Below, piece after piece: positions 34,270 through 49,337 of a stretch of DNA of 64,000 nucleotides (positions are counted from its first letter, which is position 1; each line of letters opens with the position of its first letter). The translations under genes and the position numbers were made by a program. The notes under the pieces were generated by a model. That model did no database searches. It had not been told where the DNA came from and saw nothing but the letters and a program-made list of their open reading frames with translations. The stretch covers positions 1,727,615-1,791,614 of the forward strand of contig NW_004450382.1 of assembly GCF_000321225.1 (NCBI RefSeq), written 5' to 3'. The DNA comes from Odobenus rosmarus divergens (taxonomy: Eukaryota; Chordata; Mammalia; Carnivora; Odobenidae).

Positions 34270-34740
34270 TCTTCTAGTAAGAGACAGATTAACAAGAGAA
34301 AAACAAGTTTATTAACATGTATACCTCATGTGTACATGGAAGATACCCAGGGAAAAAGGAGTAACTCCCTGAGGCGGCCTAAAATACCTGCTGAAAAACC
34401 ATCTTAAGCTAAAGAGGAAAGAAAAGTGTAGGGAGGCCACTTATGGGAAAACCACCAAGAAAAGCAGAGTAAACAAGATAAGGTTTGTTAAACAGATTTC
34501 AATGGGGTGCCCTCTCCACTAAAATCCTCCTGTGAGTTCATCATCCTTCTTTTCCTGGTACAGAGAATGAGACACCATTACAAATGGAGATTTCCTTTTT
34601 AAATATAAATTTCCCTTCCAAAAGGGTAACTTCTACTCTGTTTCCAGAGCTTCCACTCTTTCTCAAAATAGTTTAAAATAATCCTTAAAGAGGCATCTTT
34701 TGGGTTGGCACATTCTGCTACCCTTCAGTCTCTCAGAAGG
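34270..34740 (-). repeat. Unclassified interspersed repeat, copy 1
   Basis: Shares AAACAAGTTTATTAACATGT, CCAGGGAAAAA.GAGTAACTC and ACCATCTTAAG blocks with 51950-53320. Orientation and class are not certain; it may be an LTR or LINE. Confidence 0.5.
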
Positions 34741-34824
34741 TGGAAGCCACGGGAAGGAGATGTGAGAAAGAGGAATAAGGCAAGGCTGAGATGCAGGTTT
34801 CTGGCTTAAGACACCCACGTAGGG

Positions 34825-35012
34825 ACGCCTGGGTGGCTCAGTCGTTAGGCCTCTGCCTTTGGCTGAGGTCGTGATCTCAGGGTCCTGGGATCGAGCCTGG
34901 CATCCAGCTCCCTGCTCGGCCGGAGCCCTGCTTCTCCCTCTCCCCCTGCCTGTGTTCCCTCTCTCCCTGTGTCTCTGTCAAATAAATAAATTAATTAATT
35001 TAAAAAAAAAAA
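34825..35012 (+). mobile_element. CAN-SINE
   Basis: Flanked by AAGACACCCACGTAG / AAGACACCCAAGTAG. Confidence 0.9.
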
Positions 35013-35404
35013 GACACCCAAGTAGATGAGAAACGATGGGGGCAGAAGTTGGGAAAGATGAGAAGGCAGCTCAATTTTGAAATGAGTCTGAAGTGTCTGT
35101 CCAGCATTTGGAGAGAGATCTCCAAGACGTAGGTCTGGAATAAAGCGGGAGCTGAGCTGAAAACATGGGGGGTGGTTATAAAAGTAAACGCGGCAGGGCC
35201 CCGTGGCCAGAGGCCCAGGAGTTAGGATAAGGGTGCAAAGGAAATCGCTTTGGGGCCCCGCCCCACCAAGCCACGCCCACTCCCCCCCTCTCCTTCCCCT
35301 CCTTCCCCATCCCACCCCCGGGGCGGGGCGCAGAGCTGACCGCGGTTCTTCCAGCGCCCGGCTCGCAGGGCATGCTGGGGGCGGAAGCCCCCTCTGAGCG
35401 CCGG

Positions 35405-35424
35405 GCATGTTGGGAGCTGTAGTT
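35405..35424 (-). promoter_or_regulatory. ZNF143 (SBS-type) motif near BTBD19 3' end
   Basis: The minus strand reads ACTACAGCTCCCAACATGC, close to the ZNF143/Staf SBS consensus ACTACAANTCCCAGNATGC. It lies in CpG-rich sequence just beyond the BTBD19 stop codon. This motif normally marks promoters; here no transcript start is known to me. Confidence 0.5.
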
Positions 35425-35463
35425 TGGGACAGGCCAGAATTCCTCGCAAATTGGGGCCTTTGG

Positions 35464-38400
35464 TCACTTAAAGGACAGGTCCAGAAAGCAGTGATGCTCC
35501 CGGGGCAGGGTTCCCCTTCGGCGGCGGCACGGGGCGCCCCGGGCTGCATCCCCTCTCCGCAGAGCGTGGCACTTCCACGCCTCTACGATCTGCTCCACCT
35601 GCAGGGGAAGGCTGGTCATGGCGGAGTGCAGCAGTAACCCGCCTCGCCCCCTCAGACCCTGGGCTGCAACCCCCCACCCCCGCGCTTCTCCCTCCCCGCC
35701 CCCCCCGCCCCTGCTGAGTGGATCTGAGTTTGGTTCCCCGCATCCGCACCGGGATGAGCGGCTCCCGCTGATTCTGCTCTTCCAGGGCGCTCAGCTCCGC
35801 CGGGGCCAGTAAGGCCAGTCTCAGCTCCCGCACCACCGGGGCCGCCACCTCCGCCACAGGCCGCTCCAGCACGGCCTGCGAACGCCAGCCCTAAGCCCGG
35901 ACGGGCTGGGTACCTGCCCCGCGACCCGCTTGCCAGGTTCCTGCGCCCAAGCCTCCTTCCGCACCCCCACCGCGGGGTCCCCGTAGCCCCCGCTCACCGC
36001 GCCCACGCGCGCCCAGCTCCGGGCAGCCAGGACCAGCTCAGCCTCGTCCACGCAGAGCTTGTCGCTGCGCAGCAGGGGCAGCAACGCGGGCGCAGACAGC
36101 TCCAAGAAGCCGCGGGTCCGGAGCGCCTCCTGTGGGTCCACGAATGGGTCAGGGAGGAGCAGAATGAGGTGTGAGGGTTTGGGAGTCTGAAGATGGGGAG
36201 CGATACCTGGCTGTGGGCCTCTATGAAGGCTATACAACAATCCTGCAGCGGCCCCAGGCCAAAGGTTACGGCAACCTGGGAACAGAATGAAGGGTGTCAG
36301 GTTGGAAGCTGGAAGGCCATGTAGTCCAGCCCTCCACACTGACGCCCACCTACAAGCCTGTCCAGCAACACCCACCTGCAAAGCCTCACAAACCAGCTCC
36401 ACATCCAGCACTTTCACCACAAACTCCAGGCACAGCTGGGAACAGAAATGAAAGTGGGTTGTGCCAAGGTGTCTCTGCTCCAAGACCCTAGCCCCACCCC
36501 AGAAGCAGTGAGCCACCCAGACAACTAAGCAGCCACAAGCCCATCGTGACCTCCCAGACCGGGGGAGGCAAGAAATCACCAGGGGCTGAGACGTGGCAAG
36601 CCCGAAGGGACTAGAGACTAGCAGTCTACCTTGGGTCCAGCGGTCTACCTCCTAGCACATTCCCGGATAATCAGACTAGATGAAAGCCATGTGAAAATCC
36701 ACTCTCCTTTTCTCCGAGGACGCTCATCTTCTTCCACTTGGACCCCTCCTGACTCAAAGATCCTTTCATTTTAACCAGAAACTTGAATTTCGTCCATGAC
36801 CTATCCCTTTCACCCTCACATCCAGAAGAATGCTGGGTCATGCCAGTTCCTCTTCTCTCAAAGTCATGCACCTCCCTCTTGGGCTTCCACTGCTACTCAT
36901 CCCTCCTGGACTGGGGAGCCTTTCTCATCTCTCCCAATCACTTCTCCCCTTAGCTCCAAATCCTCACTCCCTTACCTAAAACCTCCAATGAATCTCCATG
37001 TCCTCTGAGTAAAAAAAAGTCCAAATTCTCAAAGGTCCTGCATGATCTAGCCCCTGGTACCCTCTCCAATCTCATCTGTCTCCCTCCTTCTCTCACACCT
37101 TTGGTCCAGCCATACCAAATGGCTCACCAGCTCCTATTGTGCCTTAGTGACTAGAATGCCACTTTTCCACGCCCCCCTGAGCAAACTCCTACCTGTTCTA
37201 ACATGAATGTTTCCTCCTCCAAGAAGTCTTCCCTTCTTTTCTCCCTGATGGCAAGACCAGAGAGACCCTCTGTAGAGTCTCGGCACCATATACCTTCATC
37301 TATCACCCTTCTTATACCTCTGGTTAAGGGTTTTCATGTGTCTATCTCTCTTTGAAGAACAAGCATCAAGGCTGACTTATCCTGGCATCTACGGCATCAG
37401 CCATAAACACCCCATATGCCCCCACAGCACACACACAGCACACACATATCCTTTTGCACACAGGCCCACGTAAATGCCCATGTACACAGAGGGCTGTCCA
37501 CACTTCTGTGTTGGTACACGTGCCTCTCCAGGCCAGAGTGTGTGTGAGGCACGGTGTGAACGGAGCCCATAAGAGGGAAGAGAAATGAGACAGGGCCCTG
37601 CCATACAAACCCACCTCTCGCAGTTCCTCCAGCCCATACTCCACAGCCGCTGTCAGCACCTCCAGCACCTGCAGAGTGGGTGGTCGGGGGAGTGGAAGAG
37701 AGTTTCTCCTGCCCCTCCCCACCAGCCCCCCCCACTGCCACCCAGACCTCTGCCCCGAGGGCTCACAGAGTGGCGGTGCAGCCTGACACTGTTGGTGTAC
37801 AGAAACTCCAGCACTGCCAGGAAGGCCTCCACTGGCACTGTGCTTAGCACCACGGGGCTAGGCATCCCAGGGCCCAGCTTTGGGCCCAGAAGTCGTTGGA
37901 AGAAGTTGCATCTACAGGCCAACAAGCACCGGTGGGCAAACACCTCCTGCCGTTCTTGACCGACCACAAAGCAAACATCACTGTGGGAAAGGGGAGGAGA
38001 GAACCAGGGAAGAAGAGGCTGGAGTCTTGGGTACAACCCTTACTTAGGCTTTGCCTTTGTCCATTCTGAGCCTTCATTTCCTAATCTGTCATACAAGGGA
38101 CAGGTCTTAGTCCTTCCAGCCAAAGGTCTGGGATACACTTCCCTGGATTCTAGTCCCAGCTCCACCCTATGGTGCCTCAGGCAAGTGACTTTATACCTTT
38201 GAATCTCAGGTTTCTCATCCATGAAATGGGATAGTAATCCCAAACCCTCAGGTCTTAGAGGAGGTGGCAATGCCTGATCGCTGAGGGGGCACCAAGGCTG
38301 ATGCAAAATTGATCCTACCTACCCCTCTCCTCCCCAGCCTGAGTTGAGGTAAGGGAAGCTCTTCTTGGCTCCTCCTCCATAGACTGCAAACTCAGCCTTT

Positions 38401-39355
38401 TTCAGCCTCCTCTAAGCGGGAGGGTGTGGGGGAGCGGGGGTGCAGATTGCATTGGCTGCAGACAGATGTGGCAGCGATACATCATCATGAGACCAGACCA
38501 CATTTTCCATCTTCACAATCACTTCCGGCCCCAGCCTCTGGGCCTCCCAACAGCATAGATGGTAGGAGGCAGGAAATGAAGCTTGAGCTTCTGGAGCCTC
38601 CTAGTCCCAGGTCCAAGGCCAGGGGTTCCCCCTACTCACACCAGACTGCTAATCCCCAAAGCAGTAGGGTTATGGGAGTCACCAACCCTTGAGGAGGAGT
38701 CCAGCTTTCAGGCAGTGGGGACTGAAAGCTACATTCTAGTTCTGACCAGCCCTGCCCCCATATTCTATCCCTGCTTTCAGACACCACTAGCATCCTGGGC
38801 AGTGAGCCCTAGGCAGCACCCTTGAACTACTTCCTGTCTGAGACTCTGGCTCACTCAATTCCTTGAGCTTTGTTCCTCTTGTGACTCCCCAGTTCCCAGA
38901 ACAGGGTCATCTGCTCCTCTGCCTCCCAGGGAGGGACTCAAGTTATATCCCATCCCTCAGGATCCAGAGGGACAAAGGGCTCTTCTCTGCCAGGAGCTCA
39001 AGAGCCAAAAAAGGAAGGCCTTTGCCTGAAGTCACACAGCTGCTCTGGGCTCCAGCTCCCACTGCCACCACCCCTCCCACCTCTGGCTCTCAGGACATCA
39101 TGGACGATGAGTGACCTGTAGTCATTCTCCACACTTGACTTCCCCAGACTGAGTTCACCAGGGAGGAGGGTGGTCTTCCCCACCTCTTGTGTACCCAAGG
39201 CTTCCTCAGGGTCGTGGGGCCCAGCAAAGCCAGTTAGGGAAAACCCACAGACAGGGCCCGCCCCCTCACCTGTACTGGGGATTGTTGAGAAGGCTTCGGA
39301 GTGCCGTGGAAAAGGGTGCAGCCTCCCCGTGCACAACCAGTCCCGGGGGCTCCAT
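35464..39355 (-). CDS. BTBD19: BTBD19, BTB/POZ domain protein (8 coding exons)
   Basis: BTB-BACK protein whose cellular role is poorly defined; the family often acts as CUL3 substrate adaptors (inference here). Exons in transcript order: 39355-39270, 37980-37767, 37668-37615, 36435-36376, 36275-36207, 36129-35998, 35875-35750, 35598-35464. All are GT..AG and phases close to 291 aa, the human length. It starts MEPPGLVVHGEAAPF; the BTB domain (about residues 20-110) contains SDVCFVVGQERQEVFAHRCLL and the BACK-like region covers about 120-220. The C-terminus is rich in arginine (CRRRRGTLPRE) and ends LDLSFK. It is divergent from DYNLT4, with about 2.2 kb between start codons. Intron 3 (36436-37614) holds an L2-like repeat. 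No damage was seen. Confidence 0.95.
36790..37330. repeat. L2-like repeat in BTBD19 intron 3
   Basis: AGGTCCTGCATGATCTAGCC..TTTCCTCCTCCAAGAAGTC pattern of an antisense L2 element. Confidence 0.6.
38140..38250 (+). repeat. MIR-like repeat in BTBD19 intron 1
   Basis: GTTTCTCATCCATGAAATGGG core. Confidence 0.55.
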
Positions 39356-41506
39356 GGGGGCGGGGCGGGGGAAGAACCAGGTAGAATAGGAGGCCTGGTG
39401 TCTCTTGGTCTGTGGGAGGCGGTAGGTGGGAAGGAGCAGGAGGCCTGGCCAGGCTTAGCAGCTGGTTGTGGAGACTAGAAAGGCCTGAGAGGAGGGGCAG
39501 GAGCTTGGGAAGCCTGTTTGCTGGGAAGCTAAAGTTTAGGGATGGGGCAGGAGAGGCCCAGGTTCCTTAAGAAGGCATCAGAGGCCAGAGGCTGGGCTAG
39601 GGGTTGGGACTCAGGGAGGGGGCCGAGAGAGGCTGAGGGTGGAGCAGACTGGACTGGGGAGGAGAGGCTGACGGGGCGGATGAGGCCCCAGCTGGGAGCC
39701 TGCCCAGGCGGCAGTGGGTGGGAAGCCTGTGGGTTTCCACGGAAACCGGAGCCTGGCTGGAGAGGCCCCGCCCATCTCCCACAGGCCCAGGGAAAACTTT
39801 AGCCCTCAGGGGGGCCGGAAGCTGAGTGGAGGGTCTTAGCACCCAGGCCCCTGCCTGTCTTGGGTTCAGAGTTCAAACTCCCTGCCTCTCCTACCCCTGC
39901 CCCCACATGCACACAGGGTCAGGATCAGGTTGCCAGGCCTGGGGAACCCCCCTCAACAGGGAAATTTCTCACCCCCATGGAGTTTTCAGGGCCCAGACTG
40001 GCTTGTCTGAGAGGGGGCAGTCCTGTCCCTTCCAGAGGGAGGTCAGGTGAGGTGGTGTCAGCTCTGACAGAGGCGTCATGGCCTCTGGCATCCCTAAAAT
40101 GCAACCCCGGTTAGGGGGGTGGCACTCTCGGCACTCAAGATGTGTGTCCGGCTAGGGACAAGCCCCAGGGCACTTGGGTCAGCAGGGGTCAGGAGGCTGG
40201 GCTCTGGTTCACTGCCAAGTCCAGTCACCACTGTTGCACCAATGTTGCGTCAGGTCGGCTCCCACCAGCGGGGCGGATGGCCTCCCCTCCCCCTGCACAC
40301 AGCCCCAAGCTGAGGAAGTCATCCAAGCCCCACCCCAGCTCTGCACAGGGAGCGGAAATACTTGTCCTTCTTGAGGCTGATGGGGAGACGACAGAGCCAT
40401 GACATCCTCCTTCCTGTGGGCCCAGATCCTAATCCCTCAGCAGCCACCCCTGCAGGCTCAAGGTCTCCCCACATCCCAGGGTTCTGCAACTTACTCACAA
40501 CTGAAGAGCCAGCCTTCACAAGGGGAGAAATGGACAGCAGCTCAAGAGCCCCGGGAGCCCCTCTCCACATCTGCCCCCTCCGTAGTCCTTGTGGTGGTAG
40601 TATGCCCTGGGTTCTAGACCCTTGTTATTCCCTTTTCCCTGATGACTCAGGTACCCCACACTCACCACCTACTCACAGTAGCACTTCCAGGTTAAGCCAG
40701 AGCCAGGACTGGAAGGAGGGAACCAAACAGGAGTGCCTGCCCAGTAACCCAGGGCAACTCCACAACACAGGGGGCCATTACCTTCCTGCCTGCCAGTCAG
40801 GCCAGCTGGGAGGACAAGGCTGTGGAGCTAGGAGACAGTTGGGAAGCCAAAAGCTGCAGGTGACTCAGGTGCCTGTGGGAGTTTCAGAAGAGGGCATTCA
40901 TCCCAGAGCTGATTCTGCAGGTAGGGCCAGAGGCCAAATGCAGAGGGCAGAAGGAGCTTCCCGAGTCACCTGCCTCCAGCCTCAGCCAGTTGTAGGGGCG
41001 ATCTTTGTGTCAGCCACCCTACAAGCAGATAGGGGTGGAAGACGGCTGGATTCAGTACCCACAGGGCTAAAAGGATCTGTGGGGTTGAAGGAGTTGGGTC
41101 TGTGTCTCCTTCTGGTTAGGGGTTTGAGGCACCACAGTCTAGGCTGAGGCAAACCAAGGGCAGACTTATCTCCCCCTTCTGCTGGCAAAGTCTGGGGGAA
41201 GGGAGAATAGGAGGTGTACTTAGAGCTCACTTAGCTAACCTCCATGGTGCCCACGGGAACGTGAAGCTCAAGGGAGCCGGGGCCAACCCAAGATGATAGT
41301 CTGAGCAGCACTGCTTATGTCCTTAACAGCCCTTAACCCTCGAAGCATCTAGGAATCCTCGCAGCCCCGGACTATTTGATTCATCTGTCCCCAGAACACA
41401 GGTAAGAAGGGGTTAGGGGATAAAAACCCTTATCACTGAGTGAAAGACTGGATGGGGTACAAAGATGGCCAGTTTAGGCCATCCTGTCCAAGTGTGGGTC
41501 TCCCAG
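39356..41506. other. BTBD19/DYNLT4 divergent intergenic region
   Basis: About 2.1 kb of SINE-free, GC-rich sequence between two divergent genes. It should hold both promoters and any 5' exon of DYNLT4. It contains a palindromic RFX X-box-like site at 39732-39747 and a weaker one at 41247-41260. Open frames here (for example 40362-41147) show no recognisable domain. Confidence 0.6.
39732..39747. promoter_or_regulatory. Candidate RFX X-box
   Basis: GGTTTCCACGGAAACC is a perfect inverted repeat with 7-base arms and a 2-base centre. Its inner 14 bases match the X-box consensus GTYNCCATRGYAAC at 12 positions. It lies about 380 bases upstream of the BTBD19 ATG. RFX factors drive ciliary and MHC genes; use here is inferred. 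Confidence 0.5.
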
Positions 41507-41517
41507 CTGGCAGGTCC

Positions 41518-42177
41518 ATGGCTGGCAGGTCTGTGCCCCCCGGACGCCAGGAGGAGGACACTACCAAAGACCCCGGGCTCAAACGATCGCCGGTGAGGCC
41601 TCCAGGCCACCTGCCCAGTATTGATGAGGCCCGACTAGCAGGTCTGGGCCCGTCCTCCCGCCGTGGCTCTGTGCTGGGCCCAGCCTCGTCCTTCTCACGT
41701 CGCAACTCGCTGGCAGGACCAGGAGCAGGTCCGGGGGGTCGGCGACCATCTCTGGGCCCAGTGCCTCCTCTGGGCTCAAGGGTTAGCTTCTCGGGGTTGC
41801 CCCTGGCCCCCCTGCGTGAGGTAGCGCCCTCCTACCGCACAGAGCCTGCGCCAGGGGAGCGCTGGGAGGCCGCGCGAGTACAACACTCCCTGGAGGCGGC
41901 GCTGGCCGCGCGGCTGTGCCACACATGCTACTCGGGCGCTGAGGCCGGGCCGCTGGCTCGCGAGCTGTGCGAGCTGCTGCGTGTGCGCCTGCGCGAGCTC
42001 TGTCCCCCACGCTACAAGCTCGTGTGCAACGTGGTGCTCGGGCCGCGCGCCGGCCAGGACGTGCACGTGGTCAGCCGCGCACTCTGGGACACCGAGCGCG
42101 ACGGGCTGGCCTCCGCCGCCTTCACCAACGCCTCCCTCTTTGCCGTGGCTATGGTTCACGGGCTCTACTGCGAGTGA
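41518..42177 (+). CDS. DYNLT4: DYNLT4 (TCTEX1D4), Tctex1-domain dynein light chain
   Basis: Tctex1-type dynein light-chain protein, 219 aa (human 221). The coding region is one exon. The start is set at 41518 because the protein then begins MAGRSVPPGRQEEDT like the human protein, and a likely acceptor (TCTCCCAG) ends at 41506. The reading frame continues upstream to ATGs at 41440 and 41452, used only if exon 2 is not spliced there. The N-terminal half is basic and disordered, with three RRxS sites (RRGS 48-51, RRNS 61-64, RRPS 75-78) and a PP1-docking RVSF at 88-91, a motif reported in the human protein. The Tctex1 domain covers about 108-219, ending FAVAMVHGLYCE. It converges on PLK3, and the 3' ends overlap. 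Confidence 0.93.
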   Translation: MAGRSVPPGRQEEDTTKDPGLKRSPVRPPGHLPSIDEARLAGLGPSSRRGSVLGPASSFSRRNSLAGPGAGPGGRRPSLGPVPPLGSRVSFSGLPLAPLREVAPSYRTEPAPGERWEAARVQHSLEAALAARLCHTCYSGAEAGPLARELCELLRVRLRELCPPRYKLVCNVVLGPRAGQDVHVVSRALWDTERDGLASAAFTNASLFAVAMVHGLYCE

Positions 42178-42204
42178 GGACGCCTCCAAGTTCTGCAAAA
42201 ATGG

Positions 42205-42210
42205 TTTATT
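42205..42210 (-). terminator. PLK3: PLK3 polyadenylation signal
   Basis: TTTATT on the plus strand is AATAAA on the minus strand, about 326 bases past the PLK3 stop codon. It lies inside the DYNLT4 3'UTR, so the two mature transcripts overlap antisense. Confidence 0.7.
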
Positions 42211-42253
42211 ATCCCAGGATCCCAGGAGGAGGCCCTCCCTGGGGCTCAATCCC

Positions 42254-42296
42254 AATAAATAAATGTCTGTCAATAAATAAAAGTGGTCCATAAATA
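42254..42296 (+). terminator. DYNLT4: DYNLT4 polyadenylation signals (clustered)
   Basis: AATAAA occurs at 42254-42259 and again several times up to about 42296, 75-120 bases after the DYNLT4 stop. Confidence 0.75.
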
Positions 42297-42535
42297 ATGC
42301 CCCCTAGCTGGGGACTAAGGCTCAGGCTTTTCTTGGAGAAGGGGTAGGAGGCTGCTGGGACACGCAGACTCCAACCCCAGTAAAGCTGGTCCCTGATTCC
42401 CTGGGGGATTCAGCCCAGAGCCCCCAGTGAGGCACCAAAGGGACAGGGAGGCCCACAAAGGCAAGGGCCAGAGCCTTACAGGCACAGGCCTCAGACGTGA
42501 GGCTTTAGGTCATGGCCTGCTCTGCAGGTTAGGGC

Positions 42536-47098
<4,563 letters not shown>

Positions 47099-47149
47099 GC
47101 AGGCGGTGCGTCGCAGCGCGGGCCCGGCTTGTTTCGGTTCCGCCCGGCC

Positions 47150-47330
47150 CGGGCCGCGCGTGGCGCTGCCGGGATTTGCTACGCTGCGCTCGCGCCCGAG
47201 GGAGCCCGGCGTTTTTATCAATGAACGCCTGTCTCCTCCCCGGCGTCTCGTCATTAAGAGCCCGCCCCCTTCCAGGCGGTGAGTCACCTAGAAGCCACGC
47301 CCCTCCCGGGCCTTACGTCACCAAGAAGCT
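47150..47330 (-). promoter_or_regulatory. PLK3: PLK3 promoter region
   Basis: GC-rich sequence upstream of the PLK3 ATG. It contains a perfect AP-1 site TGAGTCA (47280-47286), a CRE/ATF octamer TTACGTCA (47313-47320), CCGCCCC Sp1 boxes and a TATA-like GATAAAAA on the minus strand near 47212-47219. AP-1 and CRE elements suit the known growth-factor and stress-inducible expression of PLK3. Confidence 0.6.
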
Positions 47331-47627
47331 CCTCCTCCCACTCAACGCAAGTCCAGGCCCAGCCTCCCACCCACGCCTTAAAGAGCAACAGTGCTGGTGG
47401 TCACCGCGTGGGTGCGACCAGAATGTAGGGGTCAGCCGTTTCTCCGTACCCCTCTCCCTACGCCCTGGTGACCGAGAGTCCCGTTCATGGGGGTCTCTTT
47501 CTTTCCCCATCTTTCGGGGCTTTTTCTGAAGTCTGAGTGGGGCTGGGTATCAGGGGAGTCTCCCCCCAGCAACTAGATAGACCAGCGATCCTGGCGGGAA
47601 GGGAGAGGCAGGGGCGGCGCTCGCTTT

Positions 47628-47640
47628 CGCCAGGGGGCGT
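47628..47640 (+). promoter_or_regulatory. Candidate CTCF core site
   Basis: CGCCAGGGGGCGT matches the strong CTCF core (CCAGGGGGCG). It lies about 0.5 kb upstream of the PLK3 start codon, between PLK3 and the repeat-rich region. Confidence 0.4.
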
Positions 47641-48418
47641 CACCAACACTTCCTTTTAAGTGCGCGAGATCTTCGCCCTGGTCCCGTGCCCTAGGCCAGA
47701 GCCCCCGGGCCCCAGCCTGGTACTACCCCCTTTGGGGCTTGGGAAGAATTGCACAGTCCTGCGCCTGGCTTGGGACGGGCGGGGGCGGGTGGAGGAGGGG
47801 GAAGCTGCTACGCTTGAGTTTTGGGGTCAGACAGCCCAGCATTCAAGGTTTTTACCCTGTGCCTCGTCGTATCCTCTGTTACCCTGCTCCACAACCTTGA
47901 GAGTTAGATCTCGGGTTCTGGCGGGATCCCCCATTCCCTTTCCCTGAAAACACATACTGCTTGAGTCAGCAGTCAGAAGGCCAGAAAGTGAAGAATGGGA
48001 ATTAGGATTTTCTCAAATCTAGTGCCAGTTGGGCAGGTGGTCCTGGGATCATGTGGACAGCTAGACCCCTAGTTCATGCCCGCCCTTCCCAGGGCCAGAA
48101 ACAGAGAGGTAGGGGTCTTAACCCCTCTGGAGTGTTTGTCGCAGTTAATCAGAGGCCTCCCCCTGGCCTTGTCCTTCTCACCTCTCTGCCCTCACTCTGT
48201 CCCATTCAATCAATTATTAAGCCAGTCAGGCCTCGAAGATCTATTGAGAGTACCTGCTAAGTGCCAAGCACTGGCTGAACAAGGCTGTTCAAGGTTGCAG
48301 CCCTCATTTAGTCCACACTCTGCGGGATGGAAACAGACAATAGGCAGGTCATCGCAGGCTTTGAAAAGTGCTATGAAAGAAGTCAACAGAAGAGTAACCA
48401 AAGAGCTTATTTTATTTT

Positions 48419-48609
48419 TTTATTTTTTAAAGATTTTATTTATTTGATAAAGACACAGCAAGAGAGGGAACACAAGCAGGGGGAGTGGGAGAAGGAGAAG
48501 CAGGCTTCCCGCGGAGCGGAGAGCCCGCTGCGGGGCTCGATCCCAGGACCCTGGGATCATGACCTGAGCCGAAGGCAGATGCTTACCGACTGAGCCACCC
48601 AGGCACCCC
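48419..48609 (-). mobile_element. CAN-SINE
   Basis: Reverse copy flanked by ACCAAAGAGCTT. Confidence 0.92.
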
Positions 48610-49119
48610 GACCAAAGAGCTTGTTTTAGAAAGAGTAGCCAGGAGAGTCAACAAATACTGATTAGAACCTAATTCCTATCAGTTTTATCTCCCCAAAGCT
48701 AAAAATCTCTGTGAAGTACCCACTTCCCTCCATCTTCCCCTCACAATGGGAGTTGTAGTCGCTTCCGTTGGCATTATTGATCATTGCCACAGCACCTCGC
48801 TTCTCTCCCCGCCTTCACTGTCATCTCCGTTGCATCCTTCCTCCATGTTGCCTGCCCCAGGCCCTCTAACCTCACCCTTCATGGCCACTGATGGGAGAAA
48901 CCAAACAGCCTGAAATGGGGATGATGACGAATAGCTCAGATGGGGGGGTGGGTGGGAGGTGAGGGGGTGGGGGTGTTTAAGTGCCATAGTCAGGAGTTTG
49001 GTTTTTATCCTACAAGTCAACAATTTTCCATTGGGGAGATGGTAGTGGTGGGGCCAGAAAGGACAGATCCACAGGGAAAATGAGGCTGAAGCATGTGTAG
49101 TTTGAAAAGGCATATTTGT

Positions 49120-49316
49120 GGGGCGCCTGGGTGGCTCAGTCATTACGTGTCTGCCTTCGGCTCAGGTCATGATCCCAGGGTCCTGGGATCAAGCCCCACA
49201 TCGCGCTCCCGGCTCAGCGGGGAGTCTGCTTCTCCCTCTCCCACTCCCCCTGCTTGTGTTCCCTCTCTCGCTGTGTATCTCTCTGTCAAATAAATAAATA
49301 AAATCTTTAAAAAAGA
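49120..49316 (+). mobile_element. CAN-SINE (first of two at one target)
   Basis: Preceded by GAAAAGGCATATTTG; the same target sequence recurs after it and after the next copy. Confidence 0.92.
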
Positions 49317-49337
49317 AAAAAGAAAAGGCATATTTGA

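Larger units (their letters stand above)
31460..35170. other. U5-BTBD19 intergenic region
   Basis: Holds five or six SINEs (one nested pair), an unclassified repeat copy at about 34270-34740, a short ACTCCCTAG tandem at 31819-31857 and AT-rich unique sequence. No coding gene is recognised. Confidence 0.6.

Noticed and set aside
35821..36579. 252-codon minus-strand frame read as one gene
   Set aside because: It fuses real BTBD19 exons with introns; the correct model splices them.
37677..37685. TGGGTGGTC (GLI 9-mer) in BTBD19 intron 2
   Set aside because: An exact match, but distant from Hedgehog targets and in plain intronic sequence; most likely chance.
40362..41147. 261-codon open frame in the BTBD19/DYNLT4 spacer
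   Set aside because: No known domain; composition fits GC-rich noncoding DNA, and no splice or start context favours it.
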